Shown: piece after piece, positions 1 to 12,086 of the stretch
How positions within the stretch are numbered: the stretch's first letter is position 1
Layout: every line of letters begins with the position of its first letter
Assembly (NCBI GenBank): GCA_030272155.1
Contig: CP126197.1
Location: forward strand, 1,364,001 to 1,428,000
Source: Tetradesmus obliquus
Taxonomy: Eukaryota > Chlorophyta > Chlorophyceae > Sphaeropleales > Scenedesmaceae
DNA: 64,000 nt
Direction of reading: 5' to 3'
Made by a program: the position numbers and the translations under genes
The notes under the pieces: generated by a model
What the model saw: the letters and a program-made list of their open reading frames with translations, nothing else
Told to the model about the DNA's origin: nothing
Database searches by the model: none

Positions 1-2316
1 GTCAAACGTGCCAGCGGCATCCCTCCAACCTGCGGGCGCCCAATGACAAGCCTTTCAGCCCTGCATAACAGCTGCGAGCACTGCAACTCTGCAGCTCTTC
101 AAACAGTGCCTTTGAACCTCGTGAAGCTTCTTTGATCAGTGGGTGGTATTCTGCAATAGCCAACAATCCAGTGCCAAGGTACATTTGTGTGGAACTGATG
201 CATGGCAAAGCACATGCAGCTATGTGCAGAACACCTCCGTTGCATTGAGAACAATTGGGTAACCCTGGCATCACATCAACACGCCAAAGCAGCATGGCAC
301 ATATGTAAAGCCGCAGCGGGCCACCTCTGTAGCCCCTACGGAGCCAAGTGCATCAAACAGCAGCAGCAACAAGCAGGTGCACTGCCACCTGGCGGCTCTG
401 CAGTTTTGCAAGCAGTCTCGACAAAACAACATGCAGCCACAACATGGTATCAGTGCCTTTCAGACGGCCTTTGAAGCAGCCAAGCCCATCAACCTTGGCA
501 ATGAGCCACAGGCAGCCCAGCACAACTTGTGGCTGAACCAGCAGTGCCCATATAACAAGGCTCCCCGCATCAACAGTATACGTTTGTCAACAGCATATTT
601 TCTGCAGGAGAATGCACGCATAGGCAAGGGTTCAGTCCAGCTGCTTCAACAAGTTGCGTGTGTCAGACAAGCCCCCATCAGATACATATGAGTCACAGTT
701 GACGTACGTCTAATCAAGCTGAGTTGCAAGGAAGCAAAACAAGCGCCAAACATTGTGGCCATGCATTTCGGCAGGCAATACATCCAAGGCAGTTGTGTGA
801 CTGTACCGCCAGGCAAATAGCAACAAGCACTTCCCCATGCATGCAACAAGGGTGCAAACCTGTACCCACACCAACATCACAAGATGACCAACCATGCATC
901 CATACATACATGCAATCTGACTTGCATGAACTTGAATACGCTGCCAGATATTTAGTGACCATGCATCACGGCATGTAATGATGTAAGGCAGTCGTACAAA
1001 CACACGCACAGACCGAATGCAACAAGCAGTTCACCATGACGGCCACATAGCTTAGTCAACAACCATCACCACCACCATTTGGTAGCACACCAGCCGCGCT
1101 GGTATGCAAAATCCCAATGCGCTGCCAAACAAGGTTGCTTTGCTCAGAGCACAGTGGCCACAAAGCTCCATCACTGCCAAAGCATCAAACGTTTGAATAG
1201 AGGGCTGGCATATGCCATGCCTCACGCCATGCGTCATGCACTGAGGAGCAGCAGCAGCAGCATGCCGCTAACTTTGTACAGCAATACACACAGCAAAATT
1301 GTGCAGCAAGTATGTGCAGCAACTGCTGTTTAGTAAACAACGCAACAACAAGCACATCGCCAACATGCAAGCATGCACAAAGTCATCGGTGACTTCCACC
1401 ACGAAAGTCAAACCACCCACCGCTGTAGGCCTGGCATTAGCAGCGGTCGGGGTGCTGCTACCTCTGCACAGAAACACATACAGAAATTATGTGCAGCAAA
1501 TGCTGCCGAGTTGTCAATGCAGCAGCAAGCACTTCCAAACACTGCAAGCATACAACAAGCCATTTGTAACCTGCAGCTGGCATGGTTAGGGGCGGTGCTG
1601 AAACCGGTGCATGCCATACAGGGCAGCAATGGTGCTACAGCTTTACAGCAAGCCTGGACACGTCTCAAAACATCTCATGGCTCACAGCAAACAGTCAAGC
1701 AATAAGTAGTTTAGCAACATCGCCGTCAGCAGCATCACTGGTCAAGCTCAGTGACGAAAGGCACTGAGCCACACGTTGCTCTGTACTGTGATACTGAGCC
1801 AGTGCGGCATCATGTAGAGGCTACGGTAAGCCTCAAAACTGCATGTCCCGACGCATGTCGCAGCAAAGCAGCATCATGATGCAACATCTCAGTTCTGCAA
1901 CACTTCACTCAGCAGCATCACCAATCCAGGATTGATTGCCGGTGGCCAGACGCACTGATCCAGCCGGCACTGCGCCACACATTGCTCTGTACTGTGAACA
2001 TGTGATGCGCGTGGAAAGCGCGTCAAACATGCGGTGCACAGTATTGCACACATCTGCTGGTGTTGCCAAGTCTGTGACTGCAGAGCTGCACAGGAATGAG
2101 CACAGCAAAACGCACCATCGGACGAAAGCATGCAGCTGAAACGCGGGCACCCACCATGAGTTGCAACTGCGCAAGTCGTAAACACCAGTTATGCCCACCA
2201 TATTCTCATCCGTACAACCAACCATGAGTCAGACACACAGGCCATCAAGGGCTACCGGAACACTATCAAACAGCCGGCTGCTGCTACACAATGCAGATGG
2301 CTCGGGTGGGGTGGTG
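1..2316. other. Intergenic arm of a segmental duplication
   Basis: No coding exon can be supported here; the open frames are short and lack plausible splice context. From about 413 onward the sequence matches 7223 onward at an offset of about 6.81-6.87 kb (for example around 413/7223, 701/7534 and 1013/7881). This is the 3' flank of modular gene A, duplicated with that gene. A CAG run (about 2385-2405) lies just upstream of gene A's last exon. Confidence 0.6.
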
Positions 2317-5300
2317 TCAGGCGGCAGCAGCCAGCTTCCTGAACGGAGTGCCGACAATGATTCCATCAGCAGCCTGGTCAGCCTGGCAGCAGCAGCAGCA
2401 GCAGCGGCATGCGTAAGGTTGGGTCACGCTGTCAACAAGTAGAGGCTTGGACACATCACCGCTTGAACACATTGAGAACCAAGGCATGCACTGTCACAAA
2501 GCTTACAAGTAGCCTGTGCGTGCAGACAGCAACGTGGCTTCAGGTGTGCCAACGCAGCAGACAGAGGCTGCAGCACGCAAAAAGCATTGCAGGCAGCAGT
2601 AACACCCGTCAAGCCCTCACCTCAAACTTCTTGTAGGCCGACTGCAGCAGCGGGTTGGTGACTGCCTTAGAGCGGTCCTCCAGCTCCCTGTCGCTGGTGT
2701 CGTCCCTGGCCAGCAGCCGCCTGAAGGGCAGCGCATCAGGCCTGGCATCAGCCTGCAGCGCATATGGGCAGGGATAACAAAACATAGAATCACCGTGCTG
2801 TTTTGTGACAGAGGGCACCAGGCTATTTGCTGGAGTAATCAGGGAGCACCGTGCAAGAGCTGCTGTAATATACAACAGCAACGTGAATGCTAGTGCTGCT
2901 CGTTGTTCAGCGGGTTGCCTTGTTGCCGAGAGGTGCGGCAGCAGAGGCTGAGAATGACATTACTGGCTGTCTTGATACTGATCTGGTGCTGCTTGAAACC
3001 TGCGATCAGTTAGCAGCACTGGCTGCGGTTACATGTCAGCGCTGCCTTTGAGACAGGCACAGTTTGAGCTGCACATGCCCAGGACATATATACAGCGTCC
3101 ATCTTTATGCCGCTTTGTAAATGGCGTGCAGAGGTGGCCAGCCCGTGCAACGCACCTCCAGTCTCTTGACTGCCGCGGCCAGTGTGGGGTTGGTGGTGAG
3201 TGCTGAGCGGTCCTCCAACTCCCTGTCGCTGGTGTTGTCCCTGGCCAGAGCAGCCAGCAGCCGCCTGAAGGGCAGCGCATCAGGCCTGGCATCAGCCTGC
3301 ATGGGCAAGAACATGGTTGGAATCAGCATACAGCGTAAGGAGGTACTAGGCTACATGCAGAACGAAGCAGGGACCATCGTGCTCAACCCTAGAATGATTC
3401 CGATGAATGAACAGTAGCGAAGAGACTTCCAGCACTGCTTGTTGTTAAGCAAGCACATTGGAACTTCCAGCCAGGAAGACTCGCCGCACCAGCAGTTGCG
3501 GTTCAGGCAGTTGTGGCTGTCATACTGAGCAACTACTAACACCGCATCACCCGCAGCAAATGAGCATGTGCAAGATCTGCAATGGTGTCTGCTAGCAGCA
3601 CAATACTGCTGCCACACACGACGGCTGCCTCTTTGGTATGCGCACCATGTGCCACAGATGTGCAAGATCTGTAATGGTGACTGAATGCATGCTAATGTGC
3701 ACACTGTGGCTGCTTATCACTTTGGACAGCCCATGCAACACACCTCCAGGCTCTTGACTGCCGCGGTCAGTGTGGGGTTGGTGGTGAGTGCTGAGCGGTC
3801 CTCCAGCTCCCTGTCGCTGGTGCTGTCCCTGGGCAGCAGCCGCCTGAAGGGCAGCGCATCAGGCCTGGCATCAGCCTGCATGGGCAAGAACATGGTCGGA
3901 GATAGCAGACAGCGTCAAAGGAGGTGCTAGGCTACATGCAGCAGGAAGCAGGGACCATCGTGCTAGACCTTATAATGGTTTTAATGAATGCACAGTAGCG
4001 AAGAGACTTGCAGCACTCTTTGTTGTTCAGCAAGCAAATTTGAACTTCCAGCCAGCCACGAATGCTCGCTGCAACAGCAGTTGCGTCCCAGGCAGTTGTG
4101 GCTGTCATACTGAGCAACCAACACCGCATCACCCGCAGCAAGTGACCAGCACATCACTGGTGCCACACATGACGGCTGCCTCTGCGAAACATGTGCCGCA
4201 GATGTGCAAGATCTGTAATGGTGACTAAATGCATGCTAATGTGCACACTGTGGCTTCTGCTTATCACTTTGGCCAGCCCCGTCAACGCACCTCCAGTCTC
4301 TTGACTGCCGCGGCCAGTGTGGGGTTGGTGGTGAGTGCTGAGCGGTCCTCCAGCTCCCTGTCACTGGTGTCGTCCCTGGCCAGCAGCCGCCTGAAGGGGA
4401 GGGCGCGGTCAGTAGAGGAACCAATGGCGGCAGTAGCCTGCTATACAGGGCGTGACAGGTTGCAGCAGCAGCAGCAGCGGCGAAGCAGCAGGTCACATGG
4501 TGTGACTTGAAAATGCAGTTTGAAGTAGCTACTTCTATAGATGCTGTGTGGTGCTGCTGGCACACATCAGCATACAGTTTGCACGCAGCCTGCAACTACA
4601 GGGCAGCTTGACGCAGCCAGCATGACAATGATTTTCTGTAAACGATTGATTGCAGCCACAAACACGCTCCATGCACAGGCAAAAAGTTCATGTGCTGTGT
4701 GTACCGTAGCTCAGCTCCAGCCAAAGGGCCTGGCTTGCAGTGGCCCCGTGTGCATGTGTGCATGCATGCCAACTTCACAGCAACCTTGGATGCGTGTGCA
4801 TGCCATACAAAAGGCGGCACCTACCTCAATTGTCTTGTAGGCAGCCTCAAGTGTGGGGTTTGCTGCGGCCTTTGAGCGGTCTTCAAGGTCCCTGTCAAAG
4901 GTGGGCGTGCTGGCAAGCAGTTTCCTTGCTGCAGCTGGCTGCAGCAGCACAGGCGGAGGCAGCCTGCCAAGGGACAATGGCCCAGATGCAGTCTGGTGCT
5001 GCAGAGAAGCCTGCAACAACATTAGCAGCGGTAATTTGACACTTGAGTCAGTGCTTGGGTGGTGTAGAAGCTGATGGTGGTCAATGCTTGCTGGTCAAAG
5101 AACCAGCGTTCAGGCTGGTAGTTGGCTGTAGCTACCTGCAGCTGTCAGCGTACACAAGCAAAATGCACAAACCAAACTGCGCGAATTGAAAAATATGCTG
5201 AAATTACCTGCGTTTGTTTGTTGGACGCAACAGGCCTGGCTGTTACGGCCAGCAGCGTCATGCTGCACAGGATCAGCGCAGCAAGGGCTGCAGAGCTGGC

Positions 5301-5318
5301 AGTGGAGCGAAAGGCCAT
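2317..5318 (-). CDS. Modular secreted protein A (7 phase-0 exons, tandem modules)
   Basis: Exons in transcript order: 5208-5318, 4825-5010, 4291-4437, 3744-3875, 3156-3296, 2621-2752, 2317-2382 (stop at 2317-2319). Every exon is a multiple of three, ends in GAG or CAG before GT, and starts at codon Ala after AG. The predicted protein is about 304 residues. Exon 1 encodes a signal peptide (MAFRS, then a hydrophobic Ala/Leu core, then AVTARP). Exons 2-6 each encode one module with the core LPFRRLL (or AARKLLA), then D-R-E/D-L-E-D-R-S, T/A-N-P-T/L-L and a final LE or FE. The last exon is a short module ending in PFRK followed by alanines. I do not recognise the family. A secreted or wall-associated role is inferred only from the signal peptide. 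Start choice: this ATG opens the only hydrophobic leader and is conserved in paralogue B. Its introns are themselves partly duplicated. Confidence 0.8.
3399..4160. repeat. Duplicated exon-plus-intron unit inside modular gene A
   Basis: Intron sequence at about 3399-3590 (including the stretch from AGTAGCGAAGAGACTT onward and the region near 3530 containing ACCGCATCACCCGCAGCAA) recurs at about 3978-4150. The modules at 3156-3296, 3744-3875 and 4291-4437 flank these copies. This indicates that module number grew by duplication of an exon together with its intron, in a unit of about 580 bp. Confidence 0.7.
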
Positions 5319-5393
5319 GCTGACTAGGTTTCCTTGCTTGCACAGTATAAACTTGCAAGCTCCAAATACGCAATTATATTGTTTGTAAATACC

Positions 5394-5404
5394 TTTATAT
5401 ATAA
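5394..5404 (-). promoter_or_regulatory. TATA-like element upstream of modular gene A
   Basis: The reverse strand reads TATATAAAG here, about 75 nt upstream of the gene A ATG, a plausible TATA position for a short 5' UTR. No equivalent lies at the same offset in gene B, where a TATAAAAG-like string occurs near 12283-12291. The call is therefore weak. Confidence 0.3.
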
Positions 5405-5570
5405 GCTGTTTGGAGTTTGTCGGTGCGCGCGATTTGTGTTGTTGCGAAAGGGCGGTGGTGCTTTGTTCCTGTACCTGGCGAATTCCTTGCTTATAGGTGT
5501 TCAACATGAAGTGTGCTGCTATATAGACTGTGTCAGGGGATTAGCTTCGCGCTGCTGCCTTTTAGATGGG

Positions 5571-5663
5571 GGCCGGCGAGAAGTAATCGGCGAAAGTAAC
5601 GTCTTCACGCAGGTCACTTGAAGTTCACCCGACGGGCCTTAGATCAGCTGAGCCCAAAACCGC
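5571..5663 (-). promoter_or_regulatory. Conserved upstream block of gene A (93 bp)
   Basis: The block begins GGCCGGCGAGAAGTAATCGG on the + strand and recurs upstream of gene B at 12338-12430 with about 10 mismatches and no gaps by eye. It lies about 250 bp upstream of each start codon. It is visibly better conserved between the paralogues than the sequence between it and the ATG, which suggests a shared promoter or upstream regulatory element. It could instead be an untranslated first exon. Confidence 0.5.
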
Positions 5664-6688
5664 CGAGACGGTTTTTTTTCAGACGGTCTAGAGGTCTCTA
5701 TCGTTCATAAAATGCATTCGAATTTGCAATATTAGCTGTGGTAGGGAGCCGCTTTGCCGCCTAACCACGTGCCTCTGCTGCTAGCGGCACTGGCACCCGG
5801 ACAGCGCCTGCAGGCTAGGTGCTGGACAGCTGTCCAGCTTCAAGCAGTGCTACATCCCAGGTTGTTGCAGCAGCCAGCCATCGTCAGCTCATTTACAGGT
5901 TTTATCCAACTTCAATACCTCTGAAGCCATAGCTACATGTCTTGAACTAAGCAGGCATTAGCCCCGCGCCTCGCTGGAGTGGAGAATGCATTGGAAGCTT
6001 CCTCAAGGCCACTGTAAAGGCGGGGAAAAGGTATGTGTCAAAATGTGTGTGTTACAGCAGAAATTGCTGCAGCAGGACAATAAACATAAAAATCTACATA
6101 ATTTGTTGTCTAGTTGGGGCAGCACTGACTTGCATGTCTGCTGCAAGATCCCTGCTGACTAGATCCAAACCACTCTTCCAGGCCGACCCAGCACGCCAAC
6201 ACCAGCAGCCTCAAAGTGGCCTGAAGTGGCCTGGTTTTGCAAACAAAACAAACACAGCAGTCAAATCAGCAGGAAGCATGCCAACCTTTCCCAGCTGTCC
6301 ATGCTGTGGCCCAAAAATCAAGTGCTTTGCAGCCACATTTTCTTTTGCAGCCACATGCAGCACCCCCAGCCAGCAGTTGCCAGCTCAGACACTGTTCTGG
6401 CAGAACACAGGCAGCAGCACCGCAACGCCACAGCAGACGCAAGCACCAGCCGCACACACACTCACACCAGGGCCTTACATGCACAAGTGCTCAGCACAAG
6501 TTGTAGGGCATTCAAGGCAACAGATAGGTTTGTGATCTATTTCGTGGCTGCGGCTAAAGGCGGAGCTTGTGTGACTGCTGCAGCTGTGCTGTGCACTGCA
6601 TGTGGTTGCTTTGGTCAGCTGTACTTGCTGTGGCAGCCTTGCCTGCTGCTTCGTGCAGTCTATATTGACCAATAGTACGGGAATGTAC

Positions 6689-6777
6689 ATTACATTACAT
6701 TACATTACATTACATGCTCCACTCAACGAGGAGTGGGAACCCCAGTCAGGAGCCAACGAGAGGCTCATAGGGGGAGG
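6689..6777 (-). mobile_element. 3' fragment of a non-LTR-type element with (TAATG)n tail
   Basis: On the minus strand a body (GAGCCTCTCGTTGGCTC, then GGGGTTCCCACTCC and a short hairpin CCACTC/GAGTGG) runs into a tail of TAATG repeats. The same body plus tail occurs on the + strand at 10674-10803, and a diverged body copy lies at 58866-58924. A fixed 3' body with variable 5' length and a short-unit tail is typical of LINE or SINE 3' ends. Family identity is unknown. Confidence 0.5.
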
Positions 6778-7904
6778 AAACATCGAAGAACAACTCATCA
6801 ACCAATGTAGTATGACTGGTTGGGTAGCTGTTTTGTATTGTGCATGCGACTAAAAATAAGCACTGCCGCGGCACATGAATGCAGCTCAGCAGCGTTCATG
6901 TGTTAATTACAGATATTTGCCGTGACACATGCTGATGCCTACAGCCAACGACTTTGTTAGGACTGGTGCATGACCCAGCATAGGTGCCCGGGCATATCAA
7001 GGCCTGTACAGCCGCTGCATTGCGGCCGAGTGCATGAAACCAGAAGAACAGCAAGCTGCACAAGCATCTGTACTGTGACCAGACAGGACTCTCAAGTGAG
7101 AAGCAGTTGTGAAAAGAAACATGCCGTGCAAAACGGTTCCAGCAAGGCATGTGGGCCTTTTGCAGCAGCCACAACTCATCATTAATGCCCCAGTTTTGCA
7201 CTGGTACTGGCCGCTGCATTCGCAGTCTCGACAAAACAACATGCAGCCACAACATAGTGTCAACATGCATTCAACAAAAAATTGTAAACGACCTTTGAAG
7301 CAGCCAAGCCCATCAGCCTTGGCAATGAGCCACAGTCAGCACCGCACAACATGTGGCTGAACCAGCTGTGCCCATAGAACAAGGCTCCCCACACCAACAG
7401 TTTGTTTGAACAACAACATGTGTTCTGCAGGAAAATGCACGCATAGGCAAGGGTTCGATCCAGCTGCTTCAACAGCATGCGTATGTCAGACAAGCCCCAA
7501 TGTACACCCATCAGATACATATGTGTCACCGCTGACGTACATCTAGTCAAGCCGAGTTGCATGGAAGCAAAACAGCGCCTGACATTGTGGCCATGCATTT
7601 CAGCAGGCAATACATCCAAGGCAGTCGTGTGACTGTACCGCCAGGCAAACAGCAACAAGCACGTCTCCATGTACCATCAGGCAAACAGCAACAAGCACTT
7701 CTCCATGCATGCAACAAGGGTGCCAACCTGTTTCCACACCACCATCACAAGATGACAAACCATACATCCAAAAATCCGTGCAACCTGACTTGCATGAATT
7801 TGAATACGCTGCCAGATATTCGGTGACCATGCATTACGGCATGTAATAATATAAGGCAGTTGTAGAAACACACGCACAGACAGAATGCAACAAGCAGTTC
7901 ACCA

Positions 7905-8044
7905 ATACAATACAATACAATACACTTTCGGGACTGAACCCGACCCCGGGCACTAGCCCAGCGAGCCGCTAGTCCGCTCATGGGGGATAGTAGTAATTGT
8001 GCCCAGTCTTTCCTTCGTTGTTTGGGCGGTCGAAACCACCCGCG
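7905..8044 (-). mobile_element. 140-bp retroelement fragment with (TATTG)n tail, inserted in the duplicated flank
   Basis: Relative to the paralogous flank at about 1013-1060, exactly this stretch is extra. It is bounded by a possible 5-bp duplication CACCA (7900-7904 and 8045-8049). On the minus strand it ends in TATTG repeats (7905-7925). The body is GC-rich, has a B-box-like GGTTCAGTCC, and reads open in one frame (WFRPPKQRRKDW and on), so it may be a tRNA-type SINE or the tail of a LINE ORF. The insertion postdates the segmental duplication, or the other copy lost it. Confidence 0.55.
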
Positions 8045-8765
8045 CACCATCACCGCCACGTAGCCTGGTCAACAACCAATAGCACTGGTAATGCTACCAT
8101 TGTACCATTTGGCAGCACAACAGCTGCACTGATTTGCAGCCACTCAAATGTGCTGCCAAACAAGGCAGTGCAAACAAGGCGGCTTTGCGTGAAGCACAGT
8201 AGCCACCATGCACAATGGCTGACAAACCCACCAAACAGTACAACACAGGGCTGCCATGCCAGTAGCATGTGCAGCGGCAGACTTGCCGCTGACTTAGGAC
8301 AGCAAAGTGTCGCAGCAAAGCAGCATGCAACCAGTCTCCATCTCAATTCTGCAATACTTCACTCAGCAGCATCAGCAATCCAGGATTGATTGCCAGTGGC
8401 CAGAGGCACTGAGCCAGGCGGCACTGCGCCACACATTACTTTGTGCTGTGAACATGTGATACGGGCGCGTTGCACAGTATATTTGACATATTCCTGCTGA
8501 TGTGCGCAGTCTGTTGCTGCAGAGCTGCACAGGAATGAGCAAATCAAACACGCACCATTGAACAGCAGCAGCCATGCAGCTGAGACACAAGGATCCACCA
8601 TCCCACGCAACTGCACAAGCCATAAACAGAAGCTTTACCCACCCTGATGCTGGCCCATGTAACCATACAACCATCAACTGTCAAGCGCACATGCCAGCAT
8701 GGACCGCAACACTGTCAAACGTCTGGCTGCTGCTGTACAATGCAGATGCCTTGGTTGGAGTGGTG

Positions 8766-9052
8766 TCAGGCGGTAGCAGCCAGCTTTCTGAAAGGAGTGC
8801 CAACAATGATGCCATCAGCAGCCTGATCAGCCTGCGAGCAGCAGCAGTAGCAGCAGCAAGCACAAGGGTCCGTCAAGCAATTAACAAGCAGAGGTCTGGG
8901 CACAGCATTAACATACCCAGCACGAGGTCTGCACAGCTACAAAGCATCGCAGTTGCCATGTGTATATGCGCAGCCGATTGGTTGCAAGTGTCTCAAGACT
9001 TCATTGCAGAGGGCCGTACTGGCTGCAGCGCACAAAACGCATTGCCAACGGC

Positions 9053-9133
<81 letters not shown>

Positions 9134-11347
9134 GGCAGCGGCAGCAGCAGCCTCACCTCAAATTTCTTGTAAGCCGACTGCAGCAGCGGGTTGGTGACTG
9201 CCTTTGAGCGGTCCTCTAGGTCCCTGTCAAAGGTGGGTGTGCTGGCCAGCAGCCGCCTGAAGGGCAGCGCATCAGGCCTGGCATCAGCCTGCAGCGCATG
9301 CGCAGTAATTTCAGACCCCCAAGTCAGGAAAGGTATTAGGCTACTTGCAGGAAGCATCAAATGCCGTACCACAAAGTGTGAAGATATACCACCCCAGAAT
9401 GAGTTCCAGACTGCAGCTGATTTGGCAAGCAAACCTTGACTTTCAGGTGGAAAGACGTGCCAAGGTAGCAAAGCTTCCCCAAGCAGTTCTCAGGTTCACT
9501 TGTCCAGTTTCGGGCTACGCTGTGGAGCAACATCTCATGACCTGACCAGCCCCAGCACGCACCTCCAGGCTCTTGACCGCAGCGGCCAGTGTGGGGTTGG
9601 TGGTGAGTGCTGAGCGGTGGTCAAGGTCCCTGTCGCTGGTGCTGTCCCTGGCCAGCAGCCGCCTGAAGGGCAGCGCATCAGGCCTGGCATCAGCCTGCAG
9701 CACATATGGGCAGGGATAACAGAACATAGAGTCACAGGGGGTGCTAGGTTACATGCAGGAAGAGTCGTGGACCATCCTGCAAGTGCGTGCTGCATGTACA
9801 CCGCTAAACTGAATTCTCTGCTTGCAAGCAGCAGCTGCTGCTCATAAGCGCTGCCACTGAAGCATGCACTGCTTCAGCTGCATTCACCAAAACCCAAGCA
9901 CACATTCTCCAGCCATTTGTCACTTTCTCTGATGTGGTGTAAAGGCCAGCCCATGCAACGCACCTCCAGGCTCTTGACTGCCGCGGCCAGTGTGGGGTTG
10001 GTGGTGAGTGCTGAGCGGTCCTCCAGCTCCCTGTCGCTGGTGCTGTCCCTGGCCAGCAGCCGCCTGAAGGGCAGGGCCGCAGCCTGATCACAGGCAGCAG
10101 CAGCAGCAGCAGCAGCAGGTGAGAGGCTCTGGGCAGGAGATGTAGCACAGCCGACGCGAAAGCTCGAACTCAACAGCAGCCTCACATTGTGTGCTGTTGG
10201 CCGAGCACTGCAGAGCCATTTACATTGCACCAGGAGCGCAGCACACCTGCACTGAGTAAGCTCATATACTGGTATAACACCACCACGCACAGCAGAAGCA
10301 GCTTACAGCACACGCACATGGATGGCGGCATCTGAGGCCTCACCTCAAAATGCTCGTAGGCCTGCTCCAACAAAGGGTTGGCAGTCAGCAGAGCTGCGTG
10401 GTCCTGGCGTTCTGTCTCCTTGAATTTGCGGTCACGATCAGACAGCAGCCTCCTGAAGGGGAGGGCCTCCTCAGTGGTGTCGCCAGTGGCAGCAGTAGCC
10501 TGGGCATACCGAGGTTGACAGGGTTGCAGAGCAGCAGCGGGAGCAGCAGCAGCAGCATGATGTGAAGCGATCGCCATGCATGCTCTGGAGTGGATTCAGT
10601 GTGTTGCTGGCACAGCAGACGCGTGCTGCACCATGTTACAGTAGTGCACATCACGAATTACACATGCATATGTTGGCTCTTGACTGGGGTTCCCACTCCT
10701 CGTTGAGTGGAGCATGTAACGTAATGTAATGTAATGTAATGTAATGTAATGTAATGTAATGTAATGTAATGTAATGTAATGTAATGTAATGTAATGTAAT
10801 GCATATGGGGCTGCACCCACCTCAATGGTTTTGTAGGCAGCCTCAAGTGTGGGATTGGTGACGGCCTTAGAGCGGTCCTGCAGGTCCCTGTCAAAGGTAG
10901 GCGTGCTGGCCAGCAGCCGCCTGAAAGGGGTGCCGGCAGTGACACCATCAGCAGCCTGGTCAGCCTGGCAGCAGGAGCAGCAGCAGCAACGACATTAGCA
11001 TGATTAGTGCTGACTCTGGTAAGATTTTGGGCACAGAAAAGCATGCACAGACCCAGCTCCAAAACCTCCAGTGCTGCAATCATCAGAAGCAGCATGTGCA
11101 TGCTCACAGCGATTCAGCCTGCCACTTGTCAACGCAGCAGCTGCACAGGCTGCAGCACATTGACAGGCACTGCCGGCAACAGCAGCAGAGTAATATGCCC
11201 TCACCTCAAACTTCTTGTAGGCAGACTGCAGCAGCGGGTTGGTGACTGCCTTCGAGCGGTCCTCCAGGCCCCTGTCAAAGGTGGGCGTGCTGGCAAGCAG
11301 CCGCCGGAAGGGAGTGCCGACAATGACACCATCAGCAGCCTGGTCAG

Positions 11348-11391
<44 letters not shown>

Positions 11392-12086
11392 GGACGGCAT
11401 CAGCACGAGCAATGGCAGCAGCAGGATGCTTGATGCAGTCGGGTAAATGTCTGGGCACAGCACAGCATTATCAAACACAGCACCAAAACATTCACTGCTG
11501 CAATGCATCAGAAGCATGTGCTCACAGCGATTCAGCCTGCCGCTTGCTTGTCAATGCAGAGGCCGCACAGCCTGCAGCACAATCAACGCATTGCCGGCAA
11601 CAGCAGCAGAGTAAGATGCCCTCACCTCAAACTTCCTGTCAGCAGACTGTAGCAGCGGGTTGGTGACTGCCTTCGAGCGGTCCTCCAGGTCCCTGTCAAA
11701 GGTGGGCGTGCTGGCCAGCAGTTTCCTTGCTGCAGCTGGCTGCAGCAGCACATGCGGTGCCGGCCCACGCACAGCCTGGCGGTGCAGTGCAGCCTGAAGG
11801 AACAGAAACAACAGCAAACATAGTTTTTAGAACTTGAGGGAGTGAATGTCTTCTGTAGCTAGTGTGTAATGGTCAGCGCTTGCTGGTCAAAGAACCAGCG
11901 TTGACAAAGGCAGTTGGCTGTAGCTAGCTGCAGCTGTTGGCATTCACGAGCAGCTGGCACGAACACATACGATGATGTGATCACCTGCGTTTCTGTGTCC
12001 TGCGCGATAGGCCTGGTTGCCGTTGCGAGCAGCGTCATGCTGCAGAGGATCAGGGCAGCAAGGGCTGCAGCCGAGCGAAAGGCCAT
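8766..12086 (-). CDS. Modular secreted protein B (9 phase-0 exons, paralogue of A)
   Basis: Exons: 11985-12086, 11626-11793, 11205-11348, 10821-10964, 10344-10499, 9964-10083, 9563-9694, 9157-9288, 8766-8831 (stop 8766-8768). All are phase 0-0; the predicted protein is about 387 residues. Exon 1 repeats the MAFRS...LILCSMTLLA signal peptide of gene A. Seven full modules follow, then the short terminal module ending PFRK plus alanines. Module types are mixed: two begin ADQAADG...GTPFRRLL, two begin ADARPDALPFRRLL, one begins ATAATGDTTEEALPFRRLL with a charged DRDRKFKETE insert, one is shortened to AAALPFRRLL, and the first is the AARKLLA type. Module count and order differ from gene A, so exons were gained or lost after the locus duplicated. 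The family is not recognised. Confidence 0.8.
9053..9130. repeat. (CAG)n microsatellite, about 26 units, intron of gene B
   Basis: An almost perfect GCA/CAG run lies in the last intron of modular gene B, just downstream of the donor at 9157 in the sense direction (CTG on the sense strand). It is one of the two longest trinucleotide runs in the window. Confidence 0.95.
10674..10803 (+). mobile_element. Non-LTR-type 3' end with long (GTAAT)n tail, intron of gene B
   Basis: The body GTTGGCTCTTGACTGGGG and the hairpin CCACTCCTCGTTGAGTGG are followed by about 17 GTAAT units (10717-10803). Orientation is antisense to the host gene. It is the same family as 6689-6777 but shorter at the 5' end. It sits in the intron between exons 10821-10964 and 10344-10499. 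Confidence 0.6.

Larger units (their letters stand above)
5319..8765. other. Intergenic region between modular genes A and B
   Basis: This stretch contains gene A's promoter side (5319-5665), a unique stretch at about 5700-6680 with no supportable gene, a pentanucleotide-tailed repeat (6689-6777), and from about 7223 the second copy of the 3' flank also present at 1-2316. That copy carries a 140-bp retroelement fragment (7905-8044) absent from the first. Confidence 0.6.

Noticed and set aside
6035..6535. Plus-strand 166-codon frame with a hydrophobic N-terminus
   Set aside because: No downstream splice structure, no recognisable motif, and three overlapping frames are equally open. Considered and left out.
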